Assembly (NCBI GenBank): GCA_902363555.1
Contig: CABJAM010000013.1
Coordinates: 1 to 64,000 of the forward strand
DNA length: 64,000 bases
Direction: 5' to 3'
Origin: Lachnospiraceae bacterium
GTDB taxonomy: Bacteria; Bacillota; Clostridia; Lachnospirales; Lachnospiraceae
Of this stretch, positions 34,295 to 42,469 are shown piece by piece. How positions within the stretch are numbered: the stretch's first letter is position 1; each line of letters starts with the position of its first letter. Below the pieces are notes generated by a model that saw only the letters and a list, made by a program, of their open reading frames with translations, was not told the DNA's origin and made no database searches. Both the position numbers and the translations under genes were made by a program.

Positions 34295-35778
34295 ACCATC
34301 ACCTCGATTATTTCTTCCTCGTTAAAATGGGAGCTGCGCGGGATCATTTTCTTAATCTCACCATTTTTCATCACTACTATATGGTCTGCCATGCCAATGG
34401 CCTCCGACAGCTCGTCAGTGATCATAATCGTGCCGATCCCCTTTTTCTTTGCATCTCTTAAGCAATGATAAATATAGGCCTTGACGCCCACATCCACGCC
34501 TCGGGTGGGGCAGTCCACAATGAGGATATCCAGCTTTCTTGCAAGCCACCGGCCCAGGTTGACCTTCTGCTTATTACCGCCGCTCAAACCGTTCATATTC
34601 TGATTGACGCCGGTGCATTTTAACTGGAAGGCCCTCCGGTTATCCTCAGCCATGGCCCTCAGCTTTTTATAGTCCAGAAAGCCTGCGTGTCCGGCCATCT
34701 CACCGATGGAGGGCAGCACAAAATTGTACAGGATACTGGCCTTCATCATCAGCGCCTCACCATCCCGGTCCTTGGGCACGTAAGCCATATGATTTTTTAA
34801 TGACTGGGTGGGCCTGGTGATTTTCAGATTTTTCTTATCAAGGAAAACCGCACCTTCGGTACACGGCAGCAGACCGTAAGCCACCTGGCCGATATCGTGG
34901 ATACCGGAATCACTCAGCCCGCAAAATGCAAGGATTTCGCCTTTATGTAAGTCCACGCTCACATTTTTAAGCCCTGTGGCTGTGGACACATTTTTCAATG
35001 AAAATACGACCTCGTCCTCATACTGGTCCTCGAAATCCTCACGATAATAATCCCCGTTTAATTCCCGGCCGACCATTTTCCGTTTCAGCTCATCTTCTGT
35101 GATCTGACGGCTGTCTACGGTTTCCAAAAGAACGCCGTCGCGCAAAATTGATATCGAATCAGTAATCTTTAAGGTTTCCTCCAGGTCATGGGAGATTAAA
35201 AGGACCGAGCGCCCCTCACTCCGGAATTTCTGGATCAGCTTATAAATCACTTCCCGGTTATCATGGGACAGGGATTGGGTCACTTCATCCAGAATAAGCA
35301 GGTCCGGGTCCGCAGCCAGCGCCCGGATCAGCTCTACCATTTTTCGATTTTCAATATTCATGGCTCCGGCCTGGCGCTTCAGATTCAGCCGGGGCAGCTC
35401 CCAGCGCCGGGCAACCGCATCGGCCTGAGCCTGGAGCTTTTTCAGGCTGATCAAAGGCTTTGTTTTCCCAAGATAAATATTGGCCCCGGCCGGCAGCGTA
35501 CTGATCATCCCCAACTCCTGCACGACCATTGCCACTTTATTTTCATTGGCTTCGATGGGGTTTTTGGGCATATACTCCCGGCCGTGGATATACATTTTTC
35601 CGGAATCACTCTCGTAAATTCCTGCAATCTGGGAAAGGAGGGTGGATTTACCCGAACCGTTTTCCCCGGCCAGGCCGCGCACCTCACCTTTTTTAATTTC
35701 AAGATCGATATTAATATTGGCATGGGTGATCCCAAAGCTTTTATTCAGATTTTCTATTTTCAGTAAAGTCTCACTCAT
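34291..35778 (-). CDS. Ribose/inositol-type ABC transporter ATP-binding protein (RbsA-like)
   Basis: A 495-residue peripheral ATPase with two fused nucleotide-binding domains. Domain 1 has Walker A GENGSGKST (about residues 38-46), Walker B LLILDEV (about 160) and a degenerate signature loop. Domain 2 (about 260-490) has an altered Walker A region (GLSDSGIHD), an intact LSGGNKQKV signature (about 397-405) and IVDCPTRGVDVG. That asymmetry is normal for RbsA/MglA-type proteins. It overlaps both neighbouring permease genes by 1-4 nt, which means strong translational coupling. Confidence 0.93.
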   Translation of the reverse strand: MSETLLKIENLNKSFGITHANINIDLEIKKGEVRGLAGENGSGKSTLLSQIAGIYESDSGKMYIHGREYMPKNPIEANENKVAMVVQELGMISTLPAGANIYLGKTKPLISLKKLQAQADAVARRWELPRLNLKRQAGAMNIENRKMVELIRALAADPDLLILDEVTQSLSHDNREVIYKLIQKFRSEGRSVLLISHDLEETLKITDSISILRDGVLLETVDSRQITEDELKRKMVGRELNGDYYREDFEDQYEDEVVFSLKNVSTATGLKNVSVDLHKGEILAFCGLSDSGIHDIGQVAYGLLPCTEGAVFLDKKNLKITRPTQSLKNHMAYVPKDRDGEALMMKASILYNFVLPSIGEMAGHAGFLDYKKLRAMAEDNRRAFQLKCTGVNQNMNGLSGGNKQKVNLGRWLARKLDILIVDCPTRGVDVGVKAYIYHCLRDAKKKGIGTIMITDELSEAIGMADHIVVMKNGEIKKMIPRSSHFNEEEIIEVMV

Positions 35779-36752
35779 TATTTGACAACCCCCTTCACTT
35801 TTCTTTGGGCCAGGATTGCAAAGAAGATAACGATCAGTCCGAGGATCGTATCCTGGAAGGTACCCGAAGGAACCCCGAACAGGGTCAGGACATTAAAGAC
35901 GAGGGTAATCAAAAAGGTGGCAATGGGAATGGCCAGGATCAGGTTTAGATAGTTGGCCAGAGCCATGGCAAGCAGTGTGGCCGCCATGGGCTGAAAGACC
36001 GTACTCAGACTGGCCAGTCCGGACATGGGATTTACGAAGGCCGCATAGCTTTCCTTTACCATACCGGCAAAGCCGAAAAACACGCCGGCGGTGATCCCGC
36101 CCAGAATCATGGCCCTGTCCACGCGGATGCCCATGATTCCTGCCACATCCTCGTTATTACCGGCAGCCCGGTAATTCACACCAAGGGAGGTATGGTTGAA
36201 AATCACATACGCCGCCGCAATACCGATGATCCAGCAAATATAAATCCCCGGCTGTTGGCCCAGGAAACGGATATCATTTTCCAGGACTACCACCTTCTGC
36301 CCGCTTTGTGACACCTGCGCCGCATAGGAAACGCCGATAGCTTCATACACCATGGTCATTCCCAGACCTGCGATCCAGGGAGGTATTTTTGTAACTCTAT
36401 ATATGGTAAAATTCAGTGCCATACAGAGCACACCCACAAGAATGCTCCCCACCAGCATGGCGGGAACGCCAAAGGCATTCCCCAACAGGCCGGCCGATGT
36501 GGCCGTAAGTATGACCACGCTACCCGGAGAAAGATCCGTCACATTACCGGTAAAAATAATCGCAAACCCAAATGCGATAAGCGTTGGCACAACTGAACCA
36601 GCTAATATATTTTTCATATTTTTAGCGGTCAACAGCCGGCCTTGCGTTAATACATTTAAAATCACAAGCGCCGCCACAATCAGCACCGCCGCCATAGCCG
36701 CGGCGGCCAGACGGCGTGTCACGTCCTGCTTTTTTATCACTTCAGTTTTCAT
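35778..36752 (-). CDS. Ribose/inositol-type ABC transporter permease (RbsC-like) 1
   Basis: A 324-residue inner-membrane permease of the RbsC family. It contains NVTDLSPGSVVILTATSAG (about residues 71-89) in place of the usual GGIDLSVGS loop, and AAGNNEDVAGIMGIRVDRAM (about 196-215), the conserved cytoplasmic loop contacting the ATPase. About nine hydrophobic segments are visible. It follows the binding-protein gene by 47 nt. The two permeases are clearly different from each other, so the importer is heteromeric. Confidence 0.9.
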   Translation of the reverse strand: MKTEVIKKQDVTRRLAAAAMAAVLIVAALVILNVLTQGRLLTAKNMKNILAGSVVPTLIAFGFAIIFTGNVTDLSPGSVVILTATSAGLLGNAFGVPAMLVGSILVGVLCMALNFTIYRVTKIPPWIAGLGMTMVYEAIGVSYAAQVSQSGQKVVVLENDIRFLGQQPGIYICWIIGIAAAYVIFNHTSLGVNYRAAGNNEDVAGIMGIRVDRAMILGGITAGVFFGFAGMVKESYAAFVNPMSGLASLSTVFQPMAATLLAMALANYLNLILAIPIATFLITLVFNVLTLFGVPSGTFQDTILGLIVIFFAILAQRKVKGVVK

Positions 36753-36799
36753 ACATCTCCTCCATACCGGATTTTTTTCGCAATACGGGTACGCCGGCG

Positions 36800-37960
36800 C
36801 TACTCCATGGCTGCCGCTCTTTCATTGACAAGCTGCGCATAATTTTGTACAAAAGTATCGTAGGTTTCAAAGCTGACCTCCGGATTATATTTATACAAAA
36901 GTGATTTAAATTCTTCATCTGTAATAAAGCAGCTTTCATTGGCATACATCTTTTTAAAGCCCGCCGCATTTTCCGATGTGACCATGTAGAGGTTCAAGTT
37001 GTCCAATATGGGCGCTTTGCCTTCGGCATCCAGGATCTGATGTCCGTCCAGATAATTAATGAGCAGGCACATGGCAATGGCTCCGCACACATGGCCGCCG
37101 CCATTCATGGCCTGGACAACGCCCTGTTCGATGGAGTCGATCAGGTCCGGAGCTACGTCAGTGCCATAAAGCTTATATTCCGCGGTTGGGTCGCTGGATT
37201 TGATGGCAACCATGGCTGATAAATAATCACCGCCGGTGGTGTAGACGCAATCAATATCCGCATTGGCCGTGATCAGGTCATTGGCCTTGGTGGTAGCTTC
37301 CGACGGGTCCGAGCAGTGCATCACCTGGCGGACCTCTCCGCCGCCGGCCTCAAAGGCATCGGTAAATCCAACGATACGGTTATCATGGGAATAATCGCCC
37401 ACGGCCGCAGCCAGGATCACGGCGGTTTTATTGCCATCTGCAAGTGCTTCCTTTGCAATATCCACACCACATTCATACTGGCTGGCCGTCACATTGCCCA
37501 CAAATAATTTATCCGCTTTAATGGCGTCAAAGACTGCCGGATCGGACGGAACGCCTGTGTCCAGCGCATAGGGCACGCCCTGAGCATCGCATAACTCCCG
37601 GACCGTTCCAAATACAGCATCCACCACGGACATCATAAGTACGGCATCCGGCTTATTGGCCAACTGGCTCTGCAGATCGGAAATGACCTTATCTGCCGTA
37701 AACTGATTATCCGCCACATCCAACTGTACACCGGCTATCGCAGCCAGCTTTTTATCCGCGTGGACGATGGTATCCAGTGGGTATGCCCCCGCTCCCCACG
37801 TATTGGCTGCAATGGAATAGCCGTCGGCCTCACCTGTACTTTTCACAGCGCCGCCGTCGCTCACCTTTGTTTCCCCCGCTGCGCCGCCGGCGCCACACCC
37901 GGACAGTAAAGACACTGTCATCACACCTGCCATAAAAAAACTCCAAAAACCTCTCTTCAT
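36800..37960 (-). CDS. Sugar/cyclitol ABC transporter substrate-binding lipoprotein (RbsB-like)
   Basis: A 386-residue secreted lipoprotein. The signal peptide ends at lipobox LSGC (Cys22) and is followed by a short Gly/Ala linker and a periplasmic-binding-protein type-I fold (about residues 48-360). The segments MMSVVDAVFGTVRELCDAQGV and VYTTGGDYLSAMVAI resemble ribose/inositol-binding proteins. GGAAGG lies 7 nt before the ATG. It is the first gene of the importer operon and is preceded by a sigma-54-type promoter, so uptake appears to be co-regulated with block B. Ligand unknown. Confidence 0.9.
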   Translation of the reverse strand: MKRGFWSFFMAGVMTVSLLSGCGAGGAAGETKVSDGGAVKSTGEADGYSIAANTWGAGAYPLDTIVHADKKLAAIAGVQLDVADNQFTADKVISDLQSQLANKPDAVLMMSVVDAVFGTVRELCDAQGVPYALDTGVPSDPAVFDAIKADKLFVGNVTASQYECGVDIAKEALADGNKTAVILAAAVGDYSHDNRIVGFTDAFEAGGGEVRQVMHCSDPSEATTKANDLITANADIDCVYTTGGDYLSAMVAIKSSDPTAEYKLYGTDVAPDLIDSIEQGVVQAMNGGGHVCGAIAMCLLINYLDGHQILDAEGKAPILDNLNLYMVTSENAAGFKKMYANESCFITDEEFKSLLYKYNPEVSFETYDTFVQNYAQLVNERAAAME

Positions 37961-38004
37961 AAAAATTCCTTCCTTTCATTTTTTTAACGCGTACCTTTAT
38001 ACAA

Positions 38005-38020
38005 CGCAAAAACCATGCCA
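38005..38020 (-). promoter_or_regulatory. Sigma-54 (-24/-12) promoter of the ABC importer operon
   Basis: On the minus strand TTGGCAT-GGTTT-TTGC matches TTGGCAC-N5-TTGC with one change (C to T), and the invariant GG and GC are separated by exactly 10 nt. It lies about 45 nt before the binding-protein start codon. A palindrome TGCCAACTGTTGGCA (38016-38030) overlaps the -24 element and could bind a repressor. Confidence 0.75.
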
Positions 38021-38093
38021 ACTGTTGGCAAAATTATAAACCCGAGAAAACGTGGCGTTTACAACGCTGCTGCCCGTGCTTTGCTAATTTTTT

Positions 38094-38125
38094 TGCAATA
38101 CGGAAAATAAATTTTCTAAATTGCA
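38094..38125. promoter_or_regulatory. Nested palindrome, candidate enhancer site for a sigma-54 activator
   Basis: TGCAAT and ATTGCA flank GAAAAT-AA-ATTTTC with 3-nt gaps on each side, giving a 32-bp symmetric site centred about 90-100 bp upstream of the -24/-12 promoter. That is the usual distance for activator binding. No identical site was found at the other two sigma-54 promoters. Confidence 0.4.
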
Positions 38126-38376
38126 TAAAACAGGGTCGCGTACCTTTTCCTGCTTATGCACCTTTTCTTGTTTCGCACACGCTTTATCTGTTTTACTCCG
38201 ACGGGTAGCGGCAGTTTTTGCCTATTTTATAATTGCTGTTGATTTTTGTCGATGGGTTGTTATTGTATTTCCCATAATCTTGTGTTAACCTTAATCTATC
38301 AACAAAAACATTTCTTTATCGGGCTTTTCTCCGGAGATTTCACAAATCGAAACAGCGCTTAAACAAAATTATTTTA

Positions 38377-38405
38377 TTGAAAATGCACTTTAGCTCGTTT
38401 ATAAT
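38377..38405 (+). promoter_or_regulatory. Sigma-A promoter of the Rpn-like gene
   Basis: TTGAAA (38377-38382), a 17-nt spacer and a perfect TATAAT (38400-38405) lie 21 nt before the start codon. Confidence 0.75.
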
Positions 38406-38425
38406 AGAGCTATGAAGGAGGCAGT

Positions 38426-39442
38426 ATGAAGACGAATGTTTACAGAGAGTTGGATACTGCAAAAGATAATATCAGGTATGACGAATATGTCAAAAGAGTC
38501 TTAAGTAATAAATATATTCTGGCCTGGATACTTAAAAGCACTACCGAAGAATTTAAAAACTATCCCATAGACACCATCGCCATGAAATGTATTGAAAAGG
38601 ACATACAGATTGGAGAGATTCCTGTCTATCCGGGAGCAACAAATACCTGTGTTCCTCCCAGCGGTGGTATTCAGAAAAATAATGAAAGCATTCATCAAAA
38701 GCCGCATATGATCACCGGCGACTTAACAGAAAGCCGTATTCCCGGCGAGGGTACCGTAACCTATGATATCCGTTTCCGCGCGACTGTACCTGGTGAAACC
38801 GAAAGTATTTTATTGATCATCGATATTGAGGCGCAGCAGTCATTTTATACAAAATACGAGATGGTAACCCGTGGGATTTTTTATGCCGCACGTATGATAT
38901 CCGCCCAACTGGATACAGAATTTACGCACAGTGATTATAATAAGCTGAAAAAGGTATATTCCATTTTCATCTGTATGAATGCCCCCAAATACATAGGAAA
39001 TGCTATTTGTGAATATAAAATAACAAAGCATGATCTTATCGGCTCTATACCGGATAAAAAATACAGTTATGATAAGTTGTCTGTTATCATGGTCTGCCTT
39101 AATGAAACAATGGATGAGAGTTCCGATGGCCTGCTCCATCTTCTGAATATTATACTTTCCATTGATGTACAGCCTGAAAAAAAAGCGGCAATATTGAACA
39201 ATATTTATGACATATCTGTAGATGATTCATTAGAAAAGGAGTTGAATGTTATGTGTAATCTCAGTGAAGCGATCGAAAAACGTGGTGAAAAACGAGGAGA
39301 AGAACGCGGTGAAAAACGTGGCGAACAGCGTTTATCAGCGCTTATAAAACAATTATTGATCGACGGTCGCATGGAGGATATCCGAAAGGTTACCGAAAAC
39401 ACGACGTACCGTGAAGCTTTGTACAAAAAATATTCTCTTTAA
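38426..39442 (+). CDS. Rpn family PD-(D/E)XK nuclease (recombination-promoting nuclease/putative transposase)
   Basis: A 338-residue protein of the Rpn/PDDEXK_2 group. The nuclease core shows TYDIRF (Asp114) and LLIIDIEAQQ (Glu-Ala-Gln, about residues 129-138), then a charged C-terminal segment with EKRGEKRGEERGEKRGEQR repeats (about 286-304), as seen in many such proteins. Relatives promote RecA-independent recombination and are spread by transfer, often in many copies; some are proposed phage-defence factors. It has its own consensus promoter and GAAGGAGG site. It points opposite to the catabolic operons and splits the importer from block B. No terminal repeats are visible. Confidence 0.85.
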   Translation: MKTNVYRELDTAKDNIRYDEYVKRVLSNKYILAWILKSTTEEFKNYPIDTIAMKCIEKDIQIGEIPVYPGATNTCVPPSGGIQKNNESIHQKPHMITGDLTESRIPGEGTVTYDIRFRATVPGETESILLIIDIEAQQSFYTKYEMVTRGIFYAARMISAQLDTEFTHSDYNKLKKVYSIFICMNAPKYIGNAICEYKITKHDLIGSIPDKKYSYDKLSVIMVCLNETMDESSDGLLHLLNIILSIDVQPEKKAAILNNIYDISVDDSLEKELNVMCNLSEAIEKRGEKRGEERGEKRGEQRLSALIKQLLIDGRMEDIRKVTENTTYREALYKKYSL

Positions 39443-39524
39443 ACAGACAAATAAACATGGACACAAGCCCCTGGGCATGTGTAGCCGTTTTACCCCAATG
39501 TCAAAACTAACCCCAATACACCAA

Positions 39525-39565
39525 GGGAGACAGGCCAGGCCACCAAAGGCTCAGTCCTGTCTCCC
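39525..39565. terminator. Bidirectional terminator between Rpn-like gene and block B
   Basis: GGGAGACAGG and CCTGTCTCCC form a perfect 10-bp stem with a 21-nt loop, followed by TCTTATAAAT. It lies between two convergent genes and marks the 3' end of block B. Confidence 0.75.
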
Positions 39566-39583
39566 TCTTATAAATCATACCCC

Positions 39584-40060
39584 TCATTCTTTATCTTCGT
39601 TATAAAGCTCCATAATAACCCCCATATCCTCACGGCGGTCAATATAAGCAAAATCCATCTTTTTCCCCGGCTCTCCGTCCACCATCTGGGCGCAGACCCA
39701 CGGCATACGCCCGGCTGCCAGCTCCCGTTCCATAACCTCTTTAAATTTAGCATTCCGATCCGGCATGATCACGGCAAAATGATGGACGCCCGGGCCATAC
39801 TTTTTAAGATGCTCGGCAAAGGGGCCGTCGCCCACAGGCTCGATCAGCTCGATTTCCATACCCTCAAGCTCTGACGTAATGGCACCTCGTATATTAAGCT
39901 TTCCAGGTTTTCCATCCACCAGCAGCTCGCCGAAATCCTTATTTGTATCAAACACGTTCCAATGGGTGATCCCGAAGTCGTCGGCAAAGGCTTTCATCGC
40001 CCGGTCCAGATCCGTCACAAGAACACCCACCTGCGAAATGCGTTTCAGCATTTTTTCCAT
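39584..40060 (-). CDS. VOC family protein, methylmalonyl-CoA epimerase-like
   Basis: A 158-residue single-domain VOC protein. ISQVGVLVTDLDRAMKAFAD (about residues 8-27) begins the first half, and KYGPGVHHFAVIMPD (about 87-101), with the metal-ligand His, begins the second. It resembles the epimerase/racemase branch and the VOC gene in block A (26104-26577). It is the last gene of block B, 23 nt after the IolB-like gene. A plausible role is epimerisation of a keto intermediate, but this is not shown. Confidence 0.8.
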   Translation of the reverse strand: MEKMLKRISQVGVLVTDLDRAMKAFADDFGITHWNVFDTNKDFGELLVDGKPGKLNIRGAITSELEGMEIELIEPVGDGPFAEHLKKYGPGVHHFAVIMPDRNAKFKEVMERELAAGRMPWVCAQMVDGEPGKKMDFAYIDRREDMGVIMELYNEDKE

Positions 40061-40083
40061 ACGCTGTCTCCTCGCTTTCGGTC

Positions 40084-40872
40084 CTATTCCTCAGGGAAGA
40101 TCCGGGCATCCTTTTCCATTGTCCACATGTATTCCTGGCATGTGTCCGGACCGGTATGCGGATGGCCGTCGGTATGGTGGATGACCCAAATATAATACAT
40201 GGCGTACCCCGGAGCCGCGCTCTGGGAATGTCTGGCCCGGTTTGTAAACAGGCCGCAGTCGTTATTGGCGGACTTAAATGCATAATCGCCGTCCTCCGAG
40301 AAGCCGTAACCATTTTCCGGGAAAAATTTATAGAAATAAAATTCCGGCTGATCGTGCTGGTGCGGCGGGTAGCTGGACCATTTTCCAGGGAAATTCACAA
40401 CCTCGCCCATGAAGAATTTGGAAAATTTGACGCCGTCCAGGTTAACGATATTGCGGACAATACGTGTGGCAGCTTCCCGGAGTGTGCCCTCGCCGCGCTG
40501 CACGCTTTCACACATTTTAGGTGTGTAAAAGACCGGCTCAAATGCCAGTGGATTGGGCGCGGAAATAACAGCAACCTCCGAATCCTCACCGATACCAGTA
40601 AGAATAACAGCTTCATTTTCCGGAACCTGGAGAACATACGGATCATTTCGGAAGCAGGATTCACGTTTTGCATCCACACTTTCATCTCTCCACTCGTAAC
40701 GCACCTCACCCTGGATCAACAGAAACAGTGTCTCCTTTGGGATATTAAATTCGTGAATATCCCCTTTAAATAATTTTAATACGGAAAAATCCATTTCCGC
40801 GCCTTCGTGAACGCCATCCACGATTACGGGATTTAATCCCTGTTTAAATTCACCTTGCGATTTAATATGCAT
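40084..40872 (-). CDS. IolB-like 5-deoxy-glucuronate isomerase family cupin
   Basis: A 262-residue bicupin of the KduI/IolB family. The metal site is in WSSYPPHQHDQPEFYFYKFF (about residues 165-184: His-x-His with Glu), close to the IolB motif PPHKHD with a following E. IolB converts 5-deoxy-D-glucuronate to 2-deoxy-5-keto-D-gluconate in inositol catabolism. None of IolC, IolD, IolJ or IolA is present in the window, so the substrate may differ or the pathway may be non-classical. The start at 40872 follows AAATGGAGG. Family call good; exact reaction uncertain. Confidence 0.82.
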   Translation of the reverse strand: MHIKSQGEFKQGLNPVIVDGVHEGAEMDFSVLKLFKGDIHEFNIPKETLFLLIQGEVRYEWRDESVDAKRESCFRNDPYVLQVPENEAVILTGIGEDSEVAVISAPNPLAFEPVFYTPKMCESVQRGEGTLREAATRIVRNIVNLDGVKFSKFFMGEVVNFPGKWSSYPPHQHDQPEFYFYKFFPENGYGFSEDGDYAFKSANNDCGLFTNRARHSQSAAPGYAMYYIWVIHHTDGHPHTGPDTCQEYMWTMEKDARIFPEE

Positions 40873-40894
40873 AATATAACCTCCATTTATTTTT

Positions 40895-41851
40895 TTACCG
40901 GTCAAATATAAGCGTCTCCACACACCGGCCATAATCACCGTAGCCCGCAAGCGCCATGTGGATTTCAGAATATATGAGCCGTTGATTTAACAATGTATTG
41001 GCCACAGCCTTTGTGACCACATAAGGGATACCGGCGCAGGCCAATTCCAGTTCCCGGATAATACCGCCGGACACCTTCATATAGATCCGCCTTTTTGGAT
41101 GCCCGGATTCTTTTTTGTATTCAAAGTCCGCGGACTTTGCATAATTCCAATTCCAGTCTAAATACTTACTTTGAGCCAGTTGGCAGACCTGGGCATCCTC
41201 CGCCGCCGTCAGCCGGTACACATCACTGGTCTGGCAGCCCATACCCCCGATCAGGCACGCCTTCAGCGCGTCCATTTCGGAAATGTCAAATGCCGGACAT
41301 GCTTTTAAGTTTGTCACAGCCATGGGAACCGAGCGCATGGCTCTGGATGTAAAATGCTCATAATCCGGCCGGATCACCGCCCCGAGCGCATCCAGCCTGG
41401 CGTCAAATAACAGAGTGCCGTGGTGAAGAATACGCCCTTTGCGGATGCTCTGGGCATTGCCGGAAATCTTTTTTCCTTCCACCGAAATATTACATATGCC
41501 GCTCCGTTTTGCCGCTGCCCCATGGCTGCGCAGGATGCCGATCACCGGGTCTAAAAACCGACCGTATGCTTCTTCACTTATGGACCAGTCCGAGATCATG
41601 GAAAAATTCAGATTACCGTCATCATGGTAAACACAGCCGCCGCCGGAAATCCTGCGAAAGACAGGAATATTTTTTTCCCAGGCTTTATGCACATCGATCT
41701 CCTGATAGACATTCTGAAATTTCCCAACCACGATGGCCGGCTGACTGACCCATAAAATAAAATAATCATCGCCGGAGGGCTTTGTCAGCATATACTCCTC
41801 CAACGCCAGATTATACGCCGTATCCATACAGGCGCTTATTATATATTTCAC
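40895..41851 (-). CDS. lplA: Lipoate-protein ligase A family protein 1
   Basis: A 318-residue ligase of the LplA/biotinyl-lipoyl transferase family. The substrate loop RRISGGGCVYHDDGNLNFS (about residues 65-83) and the HHGTLLFD segment (about 147-154) are canonical. It attaches free lipoate, via lipoyl-AMP, to the Lys of lipoyl domains. Here the obvious targets are the E2 subunit (43944-45428) and the small lipoyl protein (48447-48698). Its start overlaps the stop of the SGNH gene by ATGA. A second family member is encoded at 47473-48450. Confidence 0.9.
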   Translation of the reverse strand: MKYIISACMDTAYNLALEEYMLTKPSGDDYFILWVSQPAIVVGKFQNVYQEIDVHKAWEKNIPVFRRISGGGCVYHDDGNLNFSMISDWSISEEAYGRFLDPVIGILRSHGAAAKRSGICNISVEGKKISGNAQSIRKGRILHHGTLLFDARLDALGAVIRPDYEHFTSRAMRSVPMAVTNLKACPAFDISEMDALKACLIGGMGCQTSDVYRLTAAEDAQVCQLAQSKYLDWNWNYAKSADFEYKKESGHPKRRIYMKVSGGIIRELELACAGIPYVVTKAVANTLLNQRLIYSEIHMALAGYGDYGRCVETLIFDR

Positions 41852-42435
41852 CTTCCGGCCTCCTTCCAGGCCTCCGATTGCAGGATAATATCCGCGATCA
41901 GCCGGTGGCCTTTCCGGTTAGGGTGGACTCCGTCGATAAAATAGCCCGGCACATTGCCAAAAATGCCTTCCGCAAACCGGTCGTGGAGCGGTATAAGCGG
42001 AATCTGGAAAGCCCTGCAAAAATCCTCCAGCCACCGGGCCATCATAAATAGCTTCCGGGCCACCATATCAAAATCCGAAAGCCCCTGCCAGTCGCTGCGG
42101 ACATGGGCCGCATCACCGGACGGCTGGGTGCAGACTATAACGCCCAGCCTGGCCGCCCGGGCCTGATGAACCATAGCCATTATGTTAGCTTTCACAACAC
42201 ACACATCACAGCCCATGATAAAATCATTGGCGCCGCCCATGATCAGCACCCGGTCCGGCCGGGCATCCAGCACATCTTTGGAAAACCTGGCCAGCATCCC
42301 GCCGGTGGTATCTCCGTTAATACCCACATTTTTCACATCCCATGGGCTTTCCCGGTTCAAAAGCTCTACCCAGCTTTCCTCCACAGGTACACCAAGCCCA
42401 TACGTCAGGCTGTCTCCAATGCAAATAAGTTTCAT
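41848..42435 (-). CDS. SGNH/GDSL-family hydrolase
   Basis: A 195-residue cytoplasmic SGNH hydrolase. Block I is ICIGDSLTYGLGV (Ser about residue 8), block III MGGANDF (Gly/Asn about 67-72) and block V DGVHPNRKGH (Asp/His about 168-177). The complete Ser-Asp-His triad implies an active esterase or thioesterase. No signal peptide is present. It lies between the E3 and lipoate ligase genes in block B and could hydrolyse an ester, lactone or thioester intermediate. Substrate not predictable. Confidence 0.9.
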   Translation of the reverse strand: MKLICIGDSLTYGLGVPVEESWVELLNRESPWDVKNVGINGDTTGGMLARFSKDVLDARPDRVLIMGGANDFIMGCDVCVVKANIMAMVHQARAARLGVIVCTQPSGDAAHVRSDWQGLSDFDMVARKLFMMARWLEDFCRAFQIPLIPLHDRFAEGIFGNVPGYFIDGVHPNRKGHRLIADIILQSEAWKEAGR

Positions 42436-42469
42436 TTATAGCCTCCCAACGGTCTGCGCAGCAATTGCG

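Larger units (their letters stand above)
37961..38425. other. 465-bp regulatory intergenic region between the importer and the Rpn-like gene
   Basis: No gene is present. It contains the sigma-54-type promoter (38005-38020), a short palindrome overlapping it, a longer nested palindrome (38094-38125) and the plus-strand sigma-A promoter of the Rpn-like gene (38377-38405). The remaining DNA (38126-38376) is AT-rich and shows nothing recognisable. Confidence 0.6.
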
